NCBI GenBank assembly: GCA_019059635.1
Contig: JAGVRJ010000010.1
Location: forward strand, 560,501-624,500
Direction of reading: 5' to 3'
DNA from: Proales similis
Taxonomy: Eukaryota; Rotifera; Eurotatoria; Ploima; Proalidae
DNA length: 64,000 nucleotides
Below are positions 31,198 to 44,014 of this stretch, piece by piece (the first letter of the stretch is position 1; the number at the start of each line of letters is the position of its first letter). The position numbers were made by a program, and so were the translations under genes. The notes beneath the pieces were generated by a model, which saw only the letters and a list, made by a program, of their open reading frames with translations, was not told the origin of the DNA and made no database searches.

Positions 31198-31785
31198 CAA
31201 ACTGAGTCAAGTCTCATCTCATTTAACGTGATCTAGATCGTCATTTCAAGGTTAAATGTTGACTTTTCTAAAGCTCAAAAATCGCGCAAACAAAAGCGGC
31301 ACGGCGATCAAGCGAGCAAATTTTTGAAAATTTCTCGCGATTTCATGGCGTACCCGAATGAGCATAATGTGGCAAACTAATTTATTTGCCGATATATATG
31401 AGTAAGGGCCGGCATCCAAATCATTCTGCATAATTTGAAATTGCGAATTATGCGTCCGAGACCGATGAGTCAAAAGAAGAAAAAAAAAGTGATGAATAGC
31501 AAACTTGAATCTTGACGTTGTTCAACAAGCTTTTTTTAAGACTCTAAAAATAAAAACAGCCATTTCAGGGTCTGAAGCAACTTCATTATTCCTCCCCCTC
31601 TGCAGCTCCAGATTCCGCCCACCCTCACACAAATTGATGCCCACCATGGCTGTAGATTAGACCTTTGGTCATTTGTTGGAATTATTTCTCGTTCGGCCAT
31701 TGTGACCACAACTTGAGTAACTAAATTTATTCGAGCGAGTGAAGAGTAAGAACTCAAGTGAAATCAAGAAAATATATCGAACATG
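31198..31785. other. DUSP promoter and 3' flank of coiled-coil gene
   Basis: The region is AT-rich in its middle part and contains the - strand poly(A) signal (31731-31726) of the coiled-coil gene that ends at 31786. No further gene is seen. Confidence 0.4.
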
Positions 31786-32355
31786 TCAAGAAGCGACCTC
31801 GTTGCTTTCGGCCTGCAGTTCGTCGTTGGTCACGAGCTCGCCAATCAGAGACGAATAGAGCGACTGGTCTGCTTCTTCAAACGAGAGCGTTCTCTTTTTA
31901 AAATCGTCCAAGAACTCTTCGAGCAGCTTGACTTCGTCTTTGAGCTCGGCGAGCTTCTTCTCGACCTCTTCTCGCTTGGCCAAATCGGTGCCCGCGTTCT
32001 GGAATTCATTCTTGAGACTCAACAGCCGATTCTGCAGCTCGGCCTTTTGTCTCATCAGTGGGCTGTCGGGACCCAATGTGGCCAAGCACTTGTCTCGTTC
32101 TTCGTTTATGCGCTCGATCAGCTCCTCTTTGGCGTTTTTGAGCGCCTCTGGCAGGCTCATGAGTAAGGACTCGGTTCTAATGTCAATCTCGTTCTGTAGC
32201 TGGTCATAGTGGTCAATTATGTCCTGTTTCACTTTTCCTTTCGACTCTTCGAGCATCTCGAGGTATTCCTGCTGCTGCTGCTGTTGAGAACCACTTGGAT
32301 AGCCATCGGTGCGAGCGAGCTCTACTTTGCTCTTTGCTTCTTGCTTATCAGCCAT
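31786..32355 (-). CDS. Intronless acidic coiled-coil protein, unknown
   Basis: A single exon encodes about 189 residues starting MADKQEAKSKVELARTDG. A short glutamine run is followed by near-continuous coiled coil with acidic heptads (EVEKKLAELKDEVKLLEEFLDDF and similar) and a polar C-terminus. The ATG at 32355 is used because the frame upstream begins only at TTG. A poly(A) signal follows about 55 nt after the stop. I do not recognise a family, and coiled-coil composition alone cannot give a function. The clean codon structure and the poly(A) signal support a real gene. Confidence 0.65.
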   Translation of the reverse strand: MADKQEAKSKVELARTDGYPSGSQQQQQQEYLEMLEESKGKVKQDIIDHYDQLQNEIDIRTESLLMSLPEALKNAKEELIERINEERDKCLATLGPDSPLMRQKAELQNRLLSLKNEFQNAGTDLAKREEVEKKLAELKDEVKLLEEFLDDFKKRTLSFEEADQSLYSSLIGELVTNDELQAESNEVAS

Positions 32356-33777
32356 TTGATTCAAGGTGTCGAGTGAGCCGCTTGACTGCTTGCTCGAATG
32401 ACAAGCCTCTTCGCTTTTGGCAGTTCACTGCGCACTACGCCCAATTATGGCCAACGAGAATATTTTCCCGGGCAAGTAAATTCCTCCTAGTCGACGATAA
32501 TTTATTAATTTTGCATTCTACGCGAATTGTTCGAAATTTGTCTTTTCGTCCTAATTCGCGGTTGAGAGCATCGGCTGGACGACGCTCTATCCACCGCTTT
32601 CCTGCACACCAAAGGCCTAGAATGCGTATGGCCATCATTCTTGGCGCTAATCGGACTTGGCTCTATCGGCTGTCTTCTCTTGTCTTGATAAAATTAACAA
32701 GCGATCCTGGATTCAACAATCATCACACGACTCTCACATTCGCTTCGTATTAAAAATCTTGAGATAGATGTACTCTAAACAGTAGCTCGATGACTAATAG
32801 CGACGTGATTATGAGGCAAATCAGGCCACTGCTTGCCACCACACGTCGAATTTCGTACACAGATGTCGATTGATTGCAAATTGCGCTCTTGTGACGACTG
32901 CCGTCTTACATTACCAATCTGCCCAAGAGAGTGGCGAATAGAGAAAGCGCTAATTCGCCGCTCGGCAAAAAAGGCAAAAATAAAACTGGAAGCCGCGAGC
33001 TCTACTTCCGCGTAGTGGTTGCTAATCGGGCTCGCTTCAAACAGATTGCTTCGATCGAACAGCGCATGCGCGCGCTCGCAAAATATTTTTTCCGTTTTCT
33101 TGTTTTCCTCCTGCTACTTGAAACTGAATTGTGGCCAGCGAACGCTCCAAAGTGCCTTTAGTCTTAGTCGAGTTAGAGCGGCGCAAATTAGCTAAATGCA
33201 AGAGACACGCGTCAGTAAATCAACAGCGTCGACGAGCAGATTTCAACGCAGAGTATAATTAGAATCAGAAATTGTGCAAAAATAAAAAAAAAAGAGAGCA
33301 AAAACAAAACAACTACACACAGAGTCGGTAAAGTATAAGTCGACTTTTAATCGGACGCGGCAGTAGAGCTAATCCAAATAGAGGCCTCCATTCCAGTAGC
33401 GACCTTCTCTCTCTCCGTTTGGAAAGTCTCTTTGTCCTACGACAATTGAACCACAAGCCGCACTTGAGACGTGTCCTATTGATTTGATTGGCTTCTCTCC
33501 TCATTCAACGAGCGGCCAAAAACAACAAGCGACTGGTGCCAGGCATCGTTTCGATTTTGTCTATTCGCTCTGTGGGCCTCTTTTAGACACTCAATTGCGC
33601 ACCTCTGGTTCAATCTCGGCTTAATTCAAACGCTCCATAAGCCGAACAGAGATTATTAAGTGGGTTCGTAAGCGAGACAAGAAGAGTTGCGACTCAAGCG
33701 GCACAAAGCGGGCGAGAAAAATCTAAATCAAGCAAACAAGTTCGAATCGGATTAGAGCGGCCAACGAAAATCGGAAA
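32356..33777. other. Divergent intergenic region without recognised gene
   Basis: About 1.4 kb lies between two divergent unknown genes. Frames at 32295-32753 and 32931-33161 have no motif, biased composition or poly(A) context that would support them. I see no RNA gene or repeat beyond short A-rich runs. Confidence 0.4.
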
Positions 33778-34755
33778 ATGCTCAGGGAGACAATTAGCAC
33801 AGAACTGCCCATTGACGAGCGACTTGTTATCCTAAAGTTGAACAAACTGCGCTTGGCCGAGAGTCGAATCAAACTGCCACAGATCTACGCCAAGGCCGAG
33901 CGGCTGAATCGAAAATGCCAACAAAGGCGCACTCTGGAGCGCGACGTGTCCGACGAGCTGAGGCAGAGCAAGCTCTATTTGAAAGCGTACAATGAGGCGA
34001 GAAGGCGCTCGCTGATCATCTCGCGTCATTTGGACTCTGAGACGAGGAACAGATTCGCGGCAATAAGATACACCGACCATCAGCGAAATGAGCAGCAGCT
34101 AAAGCTTGACTCGGCAGACAGCTCGCTCCTGGTCGCCAGCGCCGAATTCAACTCCGATTCGTTTGAAATAGGCGGCCAAGTCAAGAACCAGTTCAATCAG
34201 GCGAGTCTGCTCTCGATCGACGGCCAGTCGGCCTTGATAAAAACTCTCGAGGACACAATTGTCAGCGAGCTAGAGAGCAAATTTCCGAGCTACCGGAATA
34301 AACTGCCTCGCACCAGTACGGCTCAATTCACCAAAAAGAAGAAGCGAGCACAAGACACGAGCAACACAACAAACTCGTTTCGGTCAATGCTGACGAGCGA
34401 GTCGGGCGAAGAGCAGCCACAGCAGCTGCAGCTCCACATTTCGGAGATACTCACTCACTCTGACACTTGGACGAGCTCGAACGAACAAGAAAACTCAAAA
34501 GCGTTGCTCGAATCAAACAGACTCGACCAGTCTCGGGCAAGTCGAATTCTGTCGCAGCGAATCGAGTCGGCCATGCACATTCTTGATCAGGTTCGCGCGT
34601 TGAACCCAAATTCGATGGCGAAAAAGTCAAATTTCAGAACGCGACTGGAGCCAATTCATCAAAATGCGGCTCTTAAATGCCAACAAGCAGCGTTGGACAG
34701 ATACTCTCGTTGGAATTCAAGTGTTCGCCCGTTTCTCGTCAACCAGCCAGAGTGA
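33778..34755 (+). CDS. Intronless hypothetical protein with helical N-terminus
   Basis: This single exon encodes 325 residues starting MLRETISTELPIDERLVILK. The first third is basic and helical (RLAESRIKLPQIYAKAERLNRK and similar), consistent with a coiled coil. The middle is Ser/Thr/Gln-rich and contains a lysine patch (TKKKKRAQ) that could be a nuclear signal. I do not recognise a family. A (CT)n tract follows the stop, and AATAAA is at 34850-34855, inside the zone where the convergent NEK4-type gene ends. The long open frame without introns and protein-like composition support it. Confidence 0.65.
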   Translation: MLRETISTELPIDERLVILKLNKLRLAESRIKLPQIYAKAERLNRKCQQRRTLERDVSDELRQSKLYLKAYNEARRRSLIISRHLDSETRNRFAAIRYTDHQRNEQQLKLDSADSSLLVASAEFNSDSFEIGGQVKNQFNQASLLSIDGQSALIKTLEDTIVSELESKFPSYRNKLPRTSTAQFTKKKKRAQDTSNTTNSFRSMLTSESGEEQPQQLQLHISEILTHSDTWTSSNEQENSKALLESNRLDQSRASRILSQRIESAMHILDQVRALNPNSMAKKSNFRTRLEPIHQNAALKCQQAALDRYSRWNSSVRPFLVNQPE

Positions 34756-34942
34756 ACTCTCTCTCTCTCTCTCTCTCGATTCGTTTAATTGCGTTTATTT
34801 GACAAAAAACTAGCGAAATAGCTGCTTTCTAACTTGAAGGGAAAATTTGAATAAAGTTCTGAAATCGACTGAAAGTTCTGAAATGAAATAATCGACTCGA
34901 AATAAATAGAAACGAGAAATAGAAATCTCAACGAAAGCTATT

Positions 34943-37610
34943 TTATAAAATCATTTCGGTTTCTTTGCAAAATTTGTAAAGCCAAAGCTTGGTCTTGAGC
35001 GGTTCGTACAAGTCCTCGCCGAGCAGCTCTCGGAGCAGTTTCTGTTCAACACGAATGTTTAGAGAAGCGAACGTGGCGCACCACCCCTGCCTACCTCGGC
35101 GTCCTCGTCCAAGTTGCATTCGTAGATTTTCAGCACAGTGGCCAGTCGGCCTTTTCCCAGGATGCTCTCGAGCTCCCTAAGCGATCGATCGATGAGCCTC
35201 AGCTTGGTGCGTTCAGCTCATTCGACTTACTTTTCCATGGCTATGAGTCGAAAGTGCCGATGACTGGACGGATTCATTATTTGAGGCACGTGTTCGACTG
35301 GCGGCTGACCGACTGCCTTTGAAATTGTTCTCTCGCATTCGTCGTCTTCAAAATCGTCTTCATACGCCTGTTGTACTGGAGCGTTGCCACTCTCCTCGTC
35401 TTGCTCTTCCACAATGTCCTCTTTGGTCTCGTCGGCGTCGCTGTTTATGGCCGCCAGGTTCACCGCGTCCAGAGTGCATGTGAGCATCGAAATGAAATTG
35501 TCCATTTCCTTCTTGTTTCTTCAGGCAAATTACGCCAATTTCAACGATGCTTCAGACAGACTGCGGCAAATTTACTTTTTCTTAAGCTTTTGATCGCGCT
35601 CTTCTGCATTGGCCTGATCCTCGTCCGACGAGCCCAGCGAGGATGAAGAGGATGATTCCTTTTTATCCAATTCTTGTCCGGTCTTGACCGGTCCAGCCGG
35701 TTCGTTGGTCTTTTCTTTTTGCTTTAGAATTTTCAAGCTGTCCTGAAGAACACGACCGTTGGCGACCACATTTGACTCGCACGACTTGGACACGCTTGAC
35801 GGCGAGTTTCGCTTATCTGCCTCAAAGTAGACGTCTGAATGACGCGATTTGACCACCAATCGAGGTCGCAATACTGGCGGCTTAGCTTCAGCTTGATTCA
35901 TTCTTAGACGCGAGTGATTCAAATCGAAAAGAGCCGAAAACGGACCAACCTTGGCCGCCTTCACTTTTTGAAAGTCTAATTCGTTGACGTCGTCTCTCGC
36001 GCGGATCCAACTCCTTCGGATTTTGCTGCTCCTTTTCGAGACGACTTTTGGCCTTTCCTCATTCCTGACTTGTGGTTTGTTCTAATTACCTCACTATTGG
36101 CGAAATTGGCATTCTCCCGTTTTGGCATTATGCGCGGATTGATGGCCGGTTTCAGCGCTTCGTTTCTCGCTGCTGCTTCTTCTTCTTGCGAATCTTGAAC
36201 GTTGAGAAATTCAACTTTGGCGGCCACTTGCTCCCTTTTGTGTTGCATTTGCTCGATTTCGGACGAGATGCGAACACGGAGACCGCTGCTGACTTTGCCG
36301 GTCTCGTTCGGCTTTTTCAGAATTGAATACTCGGCACGAGCTCTGACGGCCACGAGCGGAGGTGTTTGCACCGAAACCGGACTTATGATCGCCTTTTGCC
36401 TTTCAGGCGCTGCCATGAACTCAGATTTAGCAGCCGGTTTGGGCTGTTCGACTCCTTTGGAGGGAGGAGACGATACGCGCTCGTTCGATCGATTCTCTTG
36501 TTCGTACTGCTTTTGTCTGCGAAAAGATTGGTTGATTCGTTAAGAGCAAGCAGGCGAGCAGACTTGAAATACTTTTCTTTGGTTCGCTCGAGAAAGAGGG
36601 CGATGTTCTTGCGAATGTAGCCGTTGCGCAAGATCTTGTTTACGGAGGGCCGCTTGTTCGGCTCGGCGTTCAGCATCGACTCGACAAGAGAAGTTAAATC
36701 GCGCGAGTAATGACTCGGAATCTGCGGCATCTAGTTGAACTTCAAGATGAGCGACGCCTCATTTGTTAGACTAGTCTCACTCACCTTTCCTTTGGTGATT
36801 TTGAACACCAACGATGACATGTCCTTGGCGTTGAACGCGTGTTTCAGTGTGCACAGTTCGTAGACGCAGCAGCCAAGCGCCCATACGTCCGACTGTGGAG
36901 TCGGCAATTAAAACAGAACATGTTGCCGCAGTCTGATCTCACCCACCTTTGAGTTGTAAGGTTTGTTCAAGAAGAGCTCGGGCGACATGTAGTAGGGCGT
37001 GCCGATCATTGTGGTTGCCATGTCGTTGTTGCTCTTGAGCACTCTTTGGCGCAGAAACAGTCAAGACTGTGCGGCGACTGGCGATTGCTCACCACATCGA
37101 GCCTACCTAGCGATGCCTAGATCGCCCACCTTGATTATTTGGTTGCGAGTGAGGAAAATGTTTTGCGTTTTCAAATCGCGATGTAGAATGTTTTTGTCGT
37201 GCATGTATTGCAGGGCCATGGCGATCTGGACGAACCATTCGACAATCTGAGTCTCCTCCAGATAGTGGCCGTTCTGCTCCTTGATTTTCGTGTAGAGGTC
37301 GCCTCCGTCGCAGAAGAACATCACAATGTTGAGATAGCCCTCTGATTGAAAGGACTCTTTGTACGAGACTATGTTCGGATGCTTGAGAGTTCTGAGCAGC
37401 TGCGCTTCTTGCTGCGCCGATTGCTTGTCTCTTTCAGACGATTTGCGCAAGTCGATCCGCTTAAGCACGTACTTTGGAGCCGAGTGAGTCAAACAGGCGC
37501 TCTGTCAAATCAGTCAGACTTACTTTTTTCTTTTCCGACTTTTGCTTGACAAGCCACACAACGCCGTAGCTTCCCTTGCCGATCTCCCTGAGTCGAGCAT
37601 AGTCGTCCAT
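34943..37610 (-). CDS. NIMA-related kinase, NEK4/NEK1 type
   Basis: Eleven exons (37610-37524, 37471-37107, 37043-36947, 36892-36785, 36730-36573, 36516-36090, 36031-35950, 35891-35576, 35518-35231, 35176-35095, 35041-34943) join in phase to about 702 residues. NEK1/4 kinases act in cilia, the DNA-damage response and microtubule control. The kinase has [60 protein letters not shown] and [26 protein letters not shown], closest to NEK4. The tail has [10 protein letters not shown], an acidic stretch and a C-terminal module ([15 protein letters not shown]) shared by NEK1/NEK4. Exons 6-8 rest on phase and 58-nt introns. The 3' end is convergent and probably overlaps that of the + strand gene at 33778. 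Confidence 0.9.
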
Positions 37611-40224
37611 TATGCCAATATTTGGCCTTCAGAATTCGCCTGATTCTTTAACCTGCTTGCTCGCTCCCTATCTTTTCGCTTGTTAACACTCTTTGTATTT
37701 GTGTGTGTGTGTGCGGGGGGTGTGATGTTTGCCGCTGGCCGGGTAGATTACACTCTGCCTCGCACAAACGACGACGAGACTTGTGCGAATGAACTTCGAC
37801 TCCAGTCGAGTAGAGCGAGTTGCCATGGCAACCGCATTTCGACTCTATCAAGGTTTGCGTGGCTGAACTAGGCCACCAAATGCCGTTCTATATTTGATTT
37901 GAATCTCTCTTTATTTTGTTTACTTTCCTGTCCATCAACGTGCTAAGCGATTGTCTATTCAATTTTTCTCCCGCTTCTTAGTACGAACGAGACAACAAAC
38001 TGAATCAGCGCGAGCGACATAAAACTAGAATAAATGTAGAATATTAACTGTCTGGCTATTTTATTGCTTTGGGCCCATCCAAAGGAGAAGAAGAGAGAGA
38101 GAGAGAAGAAGGAGAAGAAAGCGCTGCAAAGGGTTAAAGGTGGTCTTGGTTAACAAACGAGAAACGAGGTTGTAAAATGTAAATGCTCTTGATTAAAATG
38201 CTGCTCAACAACGAGCTAGATCACCTGAACAAGGGAGGCTCTTCAAAAACACGCACGCACAAGGACGTCGGAGATAAACAGTTGGTTGTAGCATTTTGGT
38301 GAAACACTTTTGATAATTATCTCACACACAAGAGCAAGAGCAGTTAAAGAGCAAGCCAACAACAGAGGACGCAGCGATCGGGTCTCTTGGCTTCGATATT
38401 CAACAGAAGAATTGCCTGCTTTTATCGCTCGAGTTGAATGCTTTATTGTCTAATGCTACTCGGCTAAGTTTGTGGCGAAATGTCGACTCGATGAGCATCT
38501 GATTTGAAACGAATAAAATTAAAACGCTAGGAGCTCTTATCTTTGAAGAGCATGCGGCAACAGCTCTCTCCGTCCGTCACCTCTCCTTTCCATTCACTTG
38601 TTCTGCTCTGCTCTCTTTCTTTCAGGCGAATACAAACAGAAGCACTTGAACACTTTTGATCGGCCGCACTTTTCTAGATATTTTCCTCTTGGTTTTGCAC
38701 TAGTTGCGTGAACGGTCGGCAACGAACAGTTGCTCTAGCTCAGGTAGACACGAACGAAGACGATTGACGAAAGCAATCGAAGCCCAAGATCTGGATTAGA
38801 GAGGCTGGCTCATTCAAATAGAGCAAGCGCTTCAGCCTTTAGTCGCAGGCACGCACATCTTGAATTGCACATTCATCTCTCCAGCTCTATTGGACGCTTC
38901 TCATTTCGCCAATCTCACTGATCAGCAGCAACCATTGATTTTGTTTATTCATTTCAAGAACGAGAGTGCGACCATTAATCCAGCATTCAACATTACTCAT
39001 TCGTTCATTTGCAGAGCATAAAACGGCAATCAAGAGGCCGTTGTAGACTAATAGGAAGAGAAATAGGGGCGAGGAGATTGGTTTCCATCGATGCCAAGGC
39101 AAGTTCTGTCTCTGTTTCAAGGTGACAGCAAACGAACGGGAGATGAGAGAGGCCGACGAACTGGCGCCATTTGTTGCCAAATCATTGCTGTGGCGTCACA
39201 AAACAAATTTTCTATTTAATGTCTGCGCGAGCTGTTATTCTATTTGCCGAGTTGGCTCCGATCATTGAATAAAGCCACATCGTTTGAGTTGCTTCAACAG
39301 CGAGCTAGAATTATCATTTTCAGATTCAGCCTCATCTTTTTCTCTCTCTCTCTTGGCCATGAGCAGGCGGCTGAGTGAAAACGAACAAGAGAAAAAAATG
39401 AAGAAAAGTGAACTCTTGACGAGTCGAATTGAAGGGAGACGAGAGAACATTTCGCGGCGGTAAAGTCTTCTTTCGGATCGAGCAAACAACTCAAAGCGCA
39501 CATTTGCTCGTCAGAGTGAAGAAGCGTCAAAGGTAAGCGCTCAATCCAGCTACCTGGCCAATTGAATTCTTCACTCCAAGCGCTTTGGTTCGTATTTCGC
39601 TCACTTTCTCGTATTTTATTGCTTGCTGAAAAGTTGGCTGCTTGTATTCACATTTGGGCTCTGACCAGCTTTAGTTCGAGTTCTTTTATGGATCTGTGTG
39701 GCTTGTCACTGTCACAGCTCTACATCTCACTCGGTGGCCCACGCGTTTTTATGAGAATTCGAAGCAGTTGTGTGCTCCTGTGTGCTCTAAATAGATTGCA
39801 TCACGTTGCCGAACCAGTTTTATGAGCGAATAACAACAGGCAGTCGCATTGATCAAGTTCAACTGCTCGTTATCTTCCTCTCGCCCGCTCGCTTTTTTCT
39901 ATCTCTGCCTCTCTCGCCCTCTGATTTTCTTTTCTGCTTCACTCCGTGTCTCTCTCTCTCTCTCTCCCTATCTGTCCCTCTCTCTCTCTCTCTTCAAATA
40001 TTTATATCTTGAAACATTATAAAAACTCGCACTTTTTACGACACTCCAACTCTCCTTTTTTATACATGTTCATCAAACGCCTCTCCGCTCTCAGATGGTT
40101 TTTGTTTGCTTTTGTGCTGCTCTTGCGCACGATTGCGACGCTTAGCAGTTCCAAAGTGATAGGGCCAACAGGGAACAACGAATTGGGCCGAAATAACAAA
40201 ATGTTTGTTGTTCTCGTTTGTTAG
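37611..40224. other. NEK4-type / MCT1 divergent intergenic region
   Basis: This is the longest gene-free stretch of the window, about 2.6 kb. It carries a (GT)n run at about 37700-37716, a GA tract near 38094-38107 and a long CT-rich tract at about 39948-39994. It ends in a strong acceptor-like sequence (ctcgtttgttag) directly joined to the MCT1 ATG. A 5' UTR exon and intron may lie here. The - strand frame at 38887-39180 has a TTG start and no motif, so it is not annotated. Confidence 0.45.
39948..39994. repeat. CT-rich microsatellite upstream of MCT1
   Basis: Two CT repeats separated by a short interruption lie about 230 bp upstream of the MCT1 start. They could form part of a polypyrimidine tract of a 5' UTR intron, but the distance to the acceptor is large. 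Confidence 0.6.
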
Positions 40225-42096
40225 ATGAGCGGTAGCAAAGCAAAGTCGTCAGCAGCGTCCAAGGCCAATTACAAACCGGTGCCGGTCACTCCGAGAGCAG
40301 CGCCCGATGGCGGCTATGGTTGGGTGGTGCTCGCCGCAGCATTTGTAATCCCGCTTCTTATTTCGCATTGAGTTGTTCTCGGTCTAAGAGCAAATTTCGT
40401 CCAGTTTATCAGTTTCATTCTTGACGGTATCATGTACTCGTTCGGTATTATATTGGACGAGATAAAGACGAGCTTCAATGTGGCGGACGGAGTCTCCAAT
40501 CTGCTCAGCTCGTTCAACACCGGCTTCTTGTTCTGCAGTGGTAAGCTTTTTTGACCAGCATACAGAAGCCGGGCTGTGAAATTGAAAACCATCTGATTCA
40601 AGGACCGATCGTGGCCGGCCTTACAAATCAGTTCGGCTGTCGTCTGGTTATAATGGGCGCTGGCACGGTGACTGCGGTCATGTACATCGCGACGGTCTAC
40701 TCGCCGACCATTTACGGAATGATGGTCACATACGGCGTGGTCGGAGGTGTGGCGACCGGCTGCACTTACATTGCCTCGCTCATCATCGTGGCCGAATACT
40801 TCGACAAGAAGCGAGGCATAGCGACCGGCATAACAATGGCCGGCAGTGGTGTCGGCTCGTTCGTGTTCGCTCCGCTCGCATCGGCGCTGATTAAAATCGA
40901 CGACTGGAAGTTCACTATGAGCGTGTGCGGCTGCATCATTTTCCAGTGTGTGGTGCTCGGTGCTCTCCTCCGCCCGCTCAACCCGTCCTCGTCCAGTTCG
41001 GCCCCCAGTCAACAACAGCAGAAGAAAATGTAAGCTTCTCTCGCTGCTTGCTCGCCTCGTTCTAAATCTCAGTTTGTGTGCGGCCGGCCAAGCAGTGAGC
41101 AGATTGAAAACAAACACGTGTCTCAGCTGAGCATTCAAGAAGAGCACCAGTTCTTCGAGGCGAACAAGGTGGTCGACACTTTCCACGGCAGTGTCTACAG
41201 CTTGGCGAGCGTGCAGCTTCCGTTCTACGAGCGCAACACGTTCCTGCGCATCGTGATGGGCATCGCTCGCGAGACGTTCAACTTCAAGCTCTTGTTTCAA
41301 AACTTCGGCTTCCTGCTCATCACTCTGTCCAACTTTGTGCTCTTCACCGGCTATTTTGCGCCGTTCTTGTACATAACCAAAATCGCTACTCGAAACGGAA
41401 TACCCAAAGAGCAGGCCTCTCTCCTCATCAGTATAATCGGTAGACAATTATGAGCCCATTCGCCCTCTGCCGAGCTTTTCACACTCGTTCGTTCAAGGTA
41501 TCATCAACATACCGGCTCGAATGATATTCGGCTTCTTGGCCGACCGACGAATCATCAGCGCCCTCAACCTGAACACGATGTGTGTCGCGCTATCCACTGT
41601 GCCCCTCTTCCTCTACTTTGTGCTTCAGTACCAATTTTGGTCACAAATCATCTTCGCCGTGCTCTATGCCGTCGGAACAGGTGAGCAGCTGACCGTCCGT
41701 TTAATTGCCCAGTCTCTCAACTCGTGTCTCTCCAACTCTTCTGCGGCGTCCTAGCCGGCATGAACTGTTTGACCACAATGTATTTGGTCGAGCTGGTCGG
41801 CTTGAAAAAGTTCGCAAACGCGACCGGCATCGTCAACTTGTTCAGAGGCTTCGGCTGTTTTATTGGACCATTTGTTGCAGGCAAGTGTTGAATGAGATCG
41901 GCAATCGCTCATCGCCTCAATTTGTCTGCATTCAGGTGCAATCGCTGACAAGGCCGGCGACATAAATTGCTTTTTCTTCTCTGGTGGCTGCTTTGTTCTC
42001 GGCACACTGTTCACACTTGGCGCCAGTCTTTTGAACACGATCAAGAACTGCATGAGAAAAGACACTGCGGACGAGCAGGAGCTCGAGCAAAACTGA
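40225..42096 (+). CDS. SLC16/MCT-type transporter, paralog 1
   Basis: Seven exons (40225-40344, 40405-40540, 40603-41029, 41093-41439, 41498-41680, 41755-41880, 41936-42096) encode 499 residues, the longest of the five local MCT paralogs. The family signature PDGGYGWVV opens helix 1, and the helix 5 motif YFDKKRGIATGITMAGSG is present. Helix 8 reads IINIPARMIFG, keeping the conserved arginine; the family aspartate ahead of it (D302 in human MCT1) is Asn here. A Ser/Gln-rich loop with a poly-Gln/Lys end sits between helices 6 and 7. Helices 11-12 contain NLFRGFGCFIGPFVAG. SLC16 proteins carry monocarboxylates, aromatic amino acids, thyroid hormone or creatine; the substrate here is unknown. 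Intron 6 has a GC donor (GCAG|GCAAGT). Confidence 0.92.
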
Positions 42097-42580
42097 AGCC
42101 AACACATTTACTACTGGCAAACGTAGATAGCTCAACTCAGATCGGCCCATTTCTTAATCGGGCCTTTTTGTTTCTTCATTTATTTATGCTCCTTCTCTTC
42201 CTTCTTTTTCCGTTTTTTTTTTTAAATCAAGTTTGCAGTTTACGTTTGCAGACTTAAACAATAGAAAAAAAAAATCCAACCGCGCAAACAAACCGTGTTG
42301 CACTATTCTCAAATAAGCGACAATCCGAACCAGTGTGTCTGGTTTCTGTCTCATTCAACCCTCTCTCACTCTTTGTGTGTGTGTCTCTCTCTCTCTTTCG
42401 CCTTCGTTTCTTCGGAAATTCTTTCGATCGCATGGGATAAACGACCGCGCCGCAATTATGTGGAGTTGTCGTCATCGTCTTTGTCGTCGTCGTTGACTCG
42501 AAACCACAACACCGCCACCAAAAAATAATAAAAACGAAACAAAGGAAAAAAATTTCAAATGTTAATGCGTCGTGTGTGAG

Positions 42581-42602
42581 CGTGTGTGTGTGTGTGTGTG
42601 AG
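42581..42602. repeat. (GT)n microsatellite
   Basis: A GT dinucleotide repeat lies in the spacer after MCT1. Confidence 0.7.
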
Positions 42603-43965
42603 TGTTGGGTTGATTGTGGCAAATGTAGCGCCTATTGCGTAACTGTCTCCTTAATCGAATGAGCAACCATGGCGCAGAAATGCAAGCTTCCTTAGACCGA
42701 GCTGACTCAAGTCTTTGAAAGTCTATTTCCTTTCCCTCTTTTTGCTTTGCCTCTCCCTCTCTCTCTCTCTCTCTACTTGAATTTTATGAATATTAAAACA
42801 TTTCGAATGTTCTCTCCCGGTCTCAGATGACACGGCTCTTTCGGGCGGGCGCGCGGAATTGCCATGGACTTTGGTGCGCGTGCGTGACGCCCATAAATGT
42901 AATCACTATTGCACGAGCAGGACGAGTTTTATTTGAGCGTCGACAATGTTTGATGAAAGCGACCCATGAATGCTTCTTATCTTAAATGTCAGCGAAATGC
43001 CTCGATTGTTCATGTGGCCCTGCCGAGCCTCTACAGCTGATGCCGCTGACTGACTTGCCTGCTCACTCGTTTGGCACATGTCGCTCTACCAGCTCGCTTC
43101 ATAAGCCTCTTCGACACGTCAAAACTAGTCTTTTTGCCTCCTTTTTTTCTGTTTCTCTCCTGTTTAGTTGGCTTTCGATCGCTCTTCGGGCTGCTTGATA
43201 CGATACTCGGCCTTTACTCTTCCAATTTGCTTTTGACAATGCCGTTCGTCAATCAAAGGCGACTTTTTTTTTTTATTTTTGACTGCTCTAATCGATTATG
43301 ACGGCAGCTACTTATGCCAGAGCGGCGAAGGCTAAAATTCCGTTCGTTCGATCAAATTATCTACAAAGATATTCCTAATGGCGCGCAAGGAGATTTGCAA
43401 GCATCTACGACTAAATTCTGCTATCTTGGCCGGCTAGCAGCCATTCAGAAAGCGGCTACGGATTCAATCAGACGAAGCGATTGCGCCAAGTTGCCTTGTG
43501 AGGAGCGATTCTCTGCTCAATGGCTGCCTTCGCTCAATCCTATGATAATTTAATGCGCTCTAGTTGCGAGTTATTACATAATCGTGGTCGAAACGCAATT
43601 TTCGGGCCAATGCTACTACTCTTCTCCGACCGGCTGCAACTGCCTGCCTGTGGTGTTTAGATAGTGGCTCTTTTTTACGATAAGGCTCTAGTGTTCACAA
43701 GCAACCATCACAAGCACACACACACACAGTTGATCTAAAACATGTTGAACGAGGCATTTGTTGAACGAGTAGGCAATCCAACCAGGCCCGTATTGTCGTC
43801 CTAACGTTGAATGCTTGATAAAGCGGTGTTTAATTAACAATCCACGCGCCATGCTCAAGCACCGCCATCATCAAGCGTTTATATTAATTTTATTATTTAA
43901 GATAGAAGCTAGTCGAGGCCTCAAAAGAAAACTCAAAGAGAAAAGGCATAGAGAGCGAGAGCAAG

Positions 43966-44014
43966 AGAGACAGAGAGTGAGAGCAAGAGAGAGACAGAGA
44001 GTGAGAGAGAATAA
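43966..44014. repeat. GA-rich imperfect repeat
   Basis: Imperfect GA repeats, some in the form (AGAGAGACAG), lie about 120-170 bp upstream of MCT2. Confidence 0.6.

Noticed and set aside
32295-32753. 152-residue + frame overlapping the coiled-coil gene start
   Set aside because: It has a skewed composition, no motif, and overlaps antisense to a better-supported gene.
38887-39180. 97-residue - strand frame in the gap before MCT1
   Set aside because: It begins at TTG, has no motif beyond one hydrophobic stretch, and shows no poly(A) context.
40314-41447. 377-residue open frame on the - strand across MCT1
   Set aside because: It is antisense to well-supported MCT1 exons, crosses their introns and has no protein-family motif.
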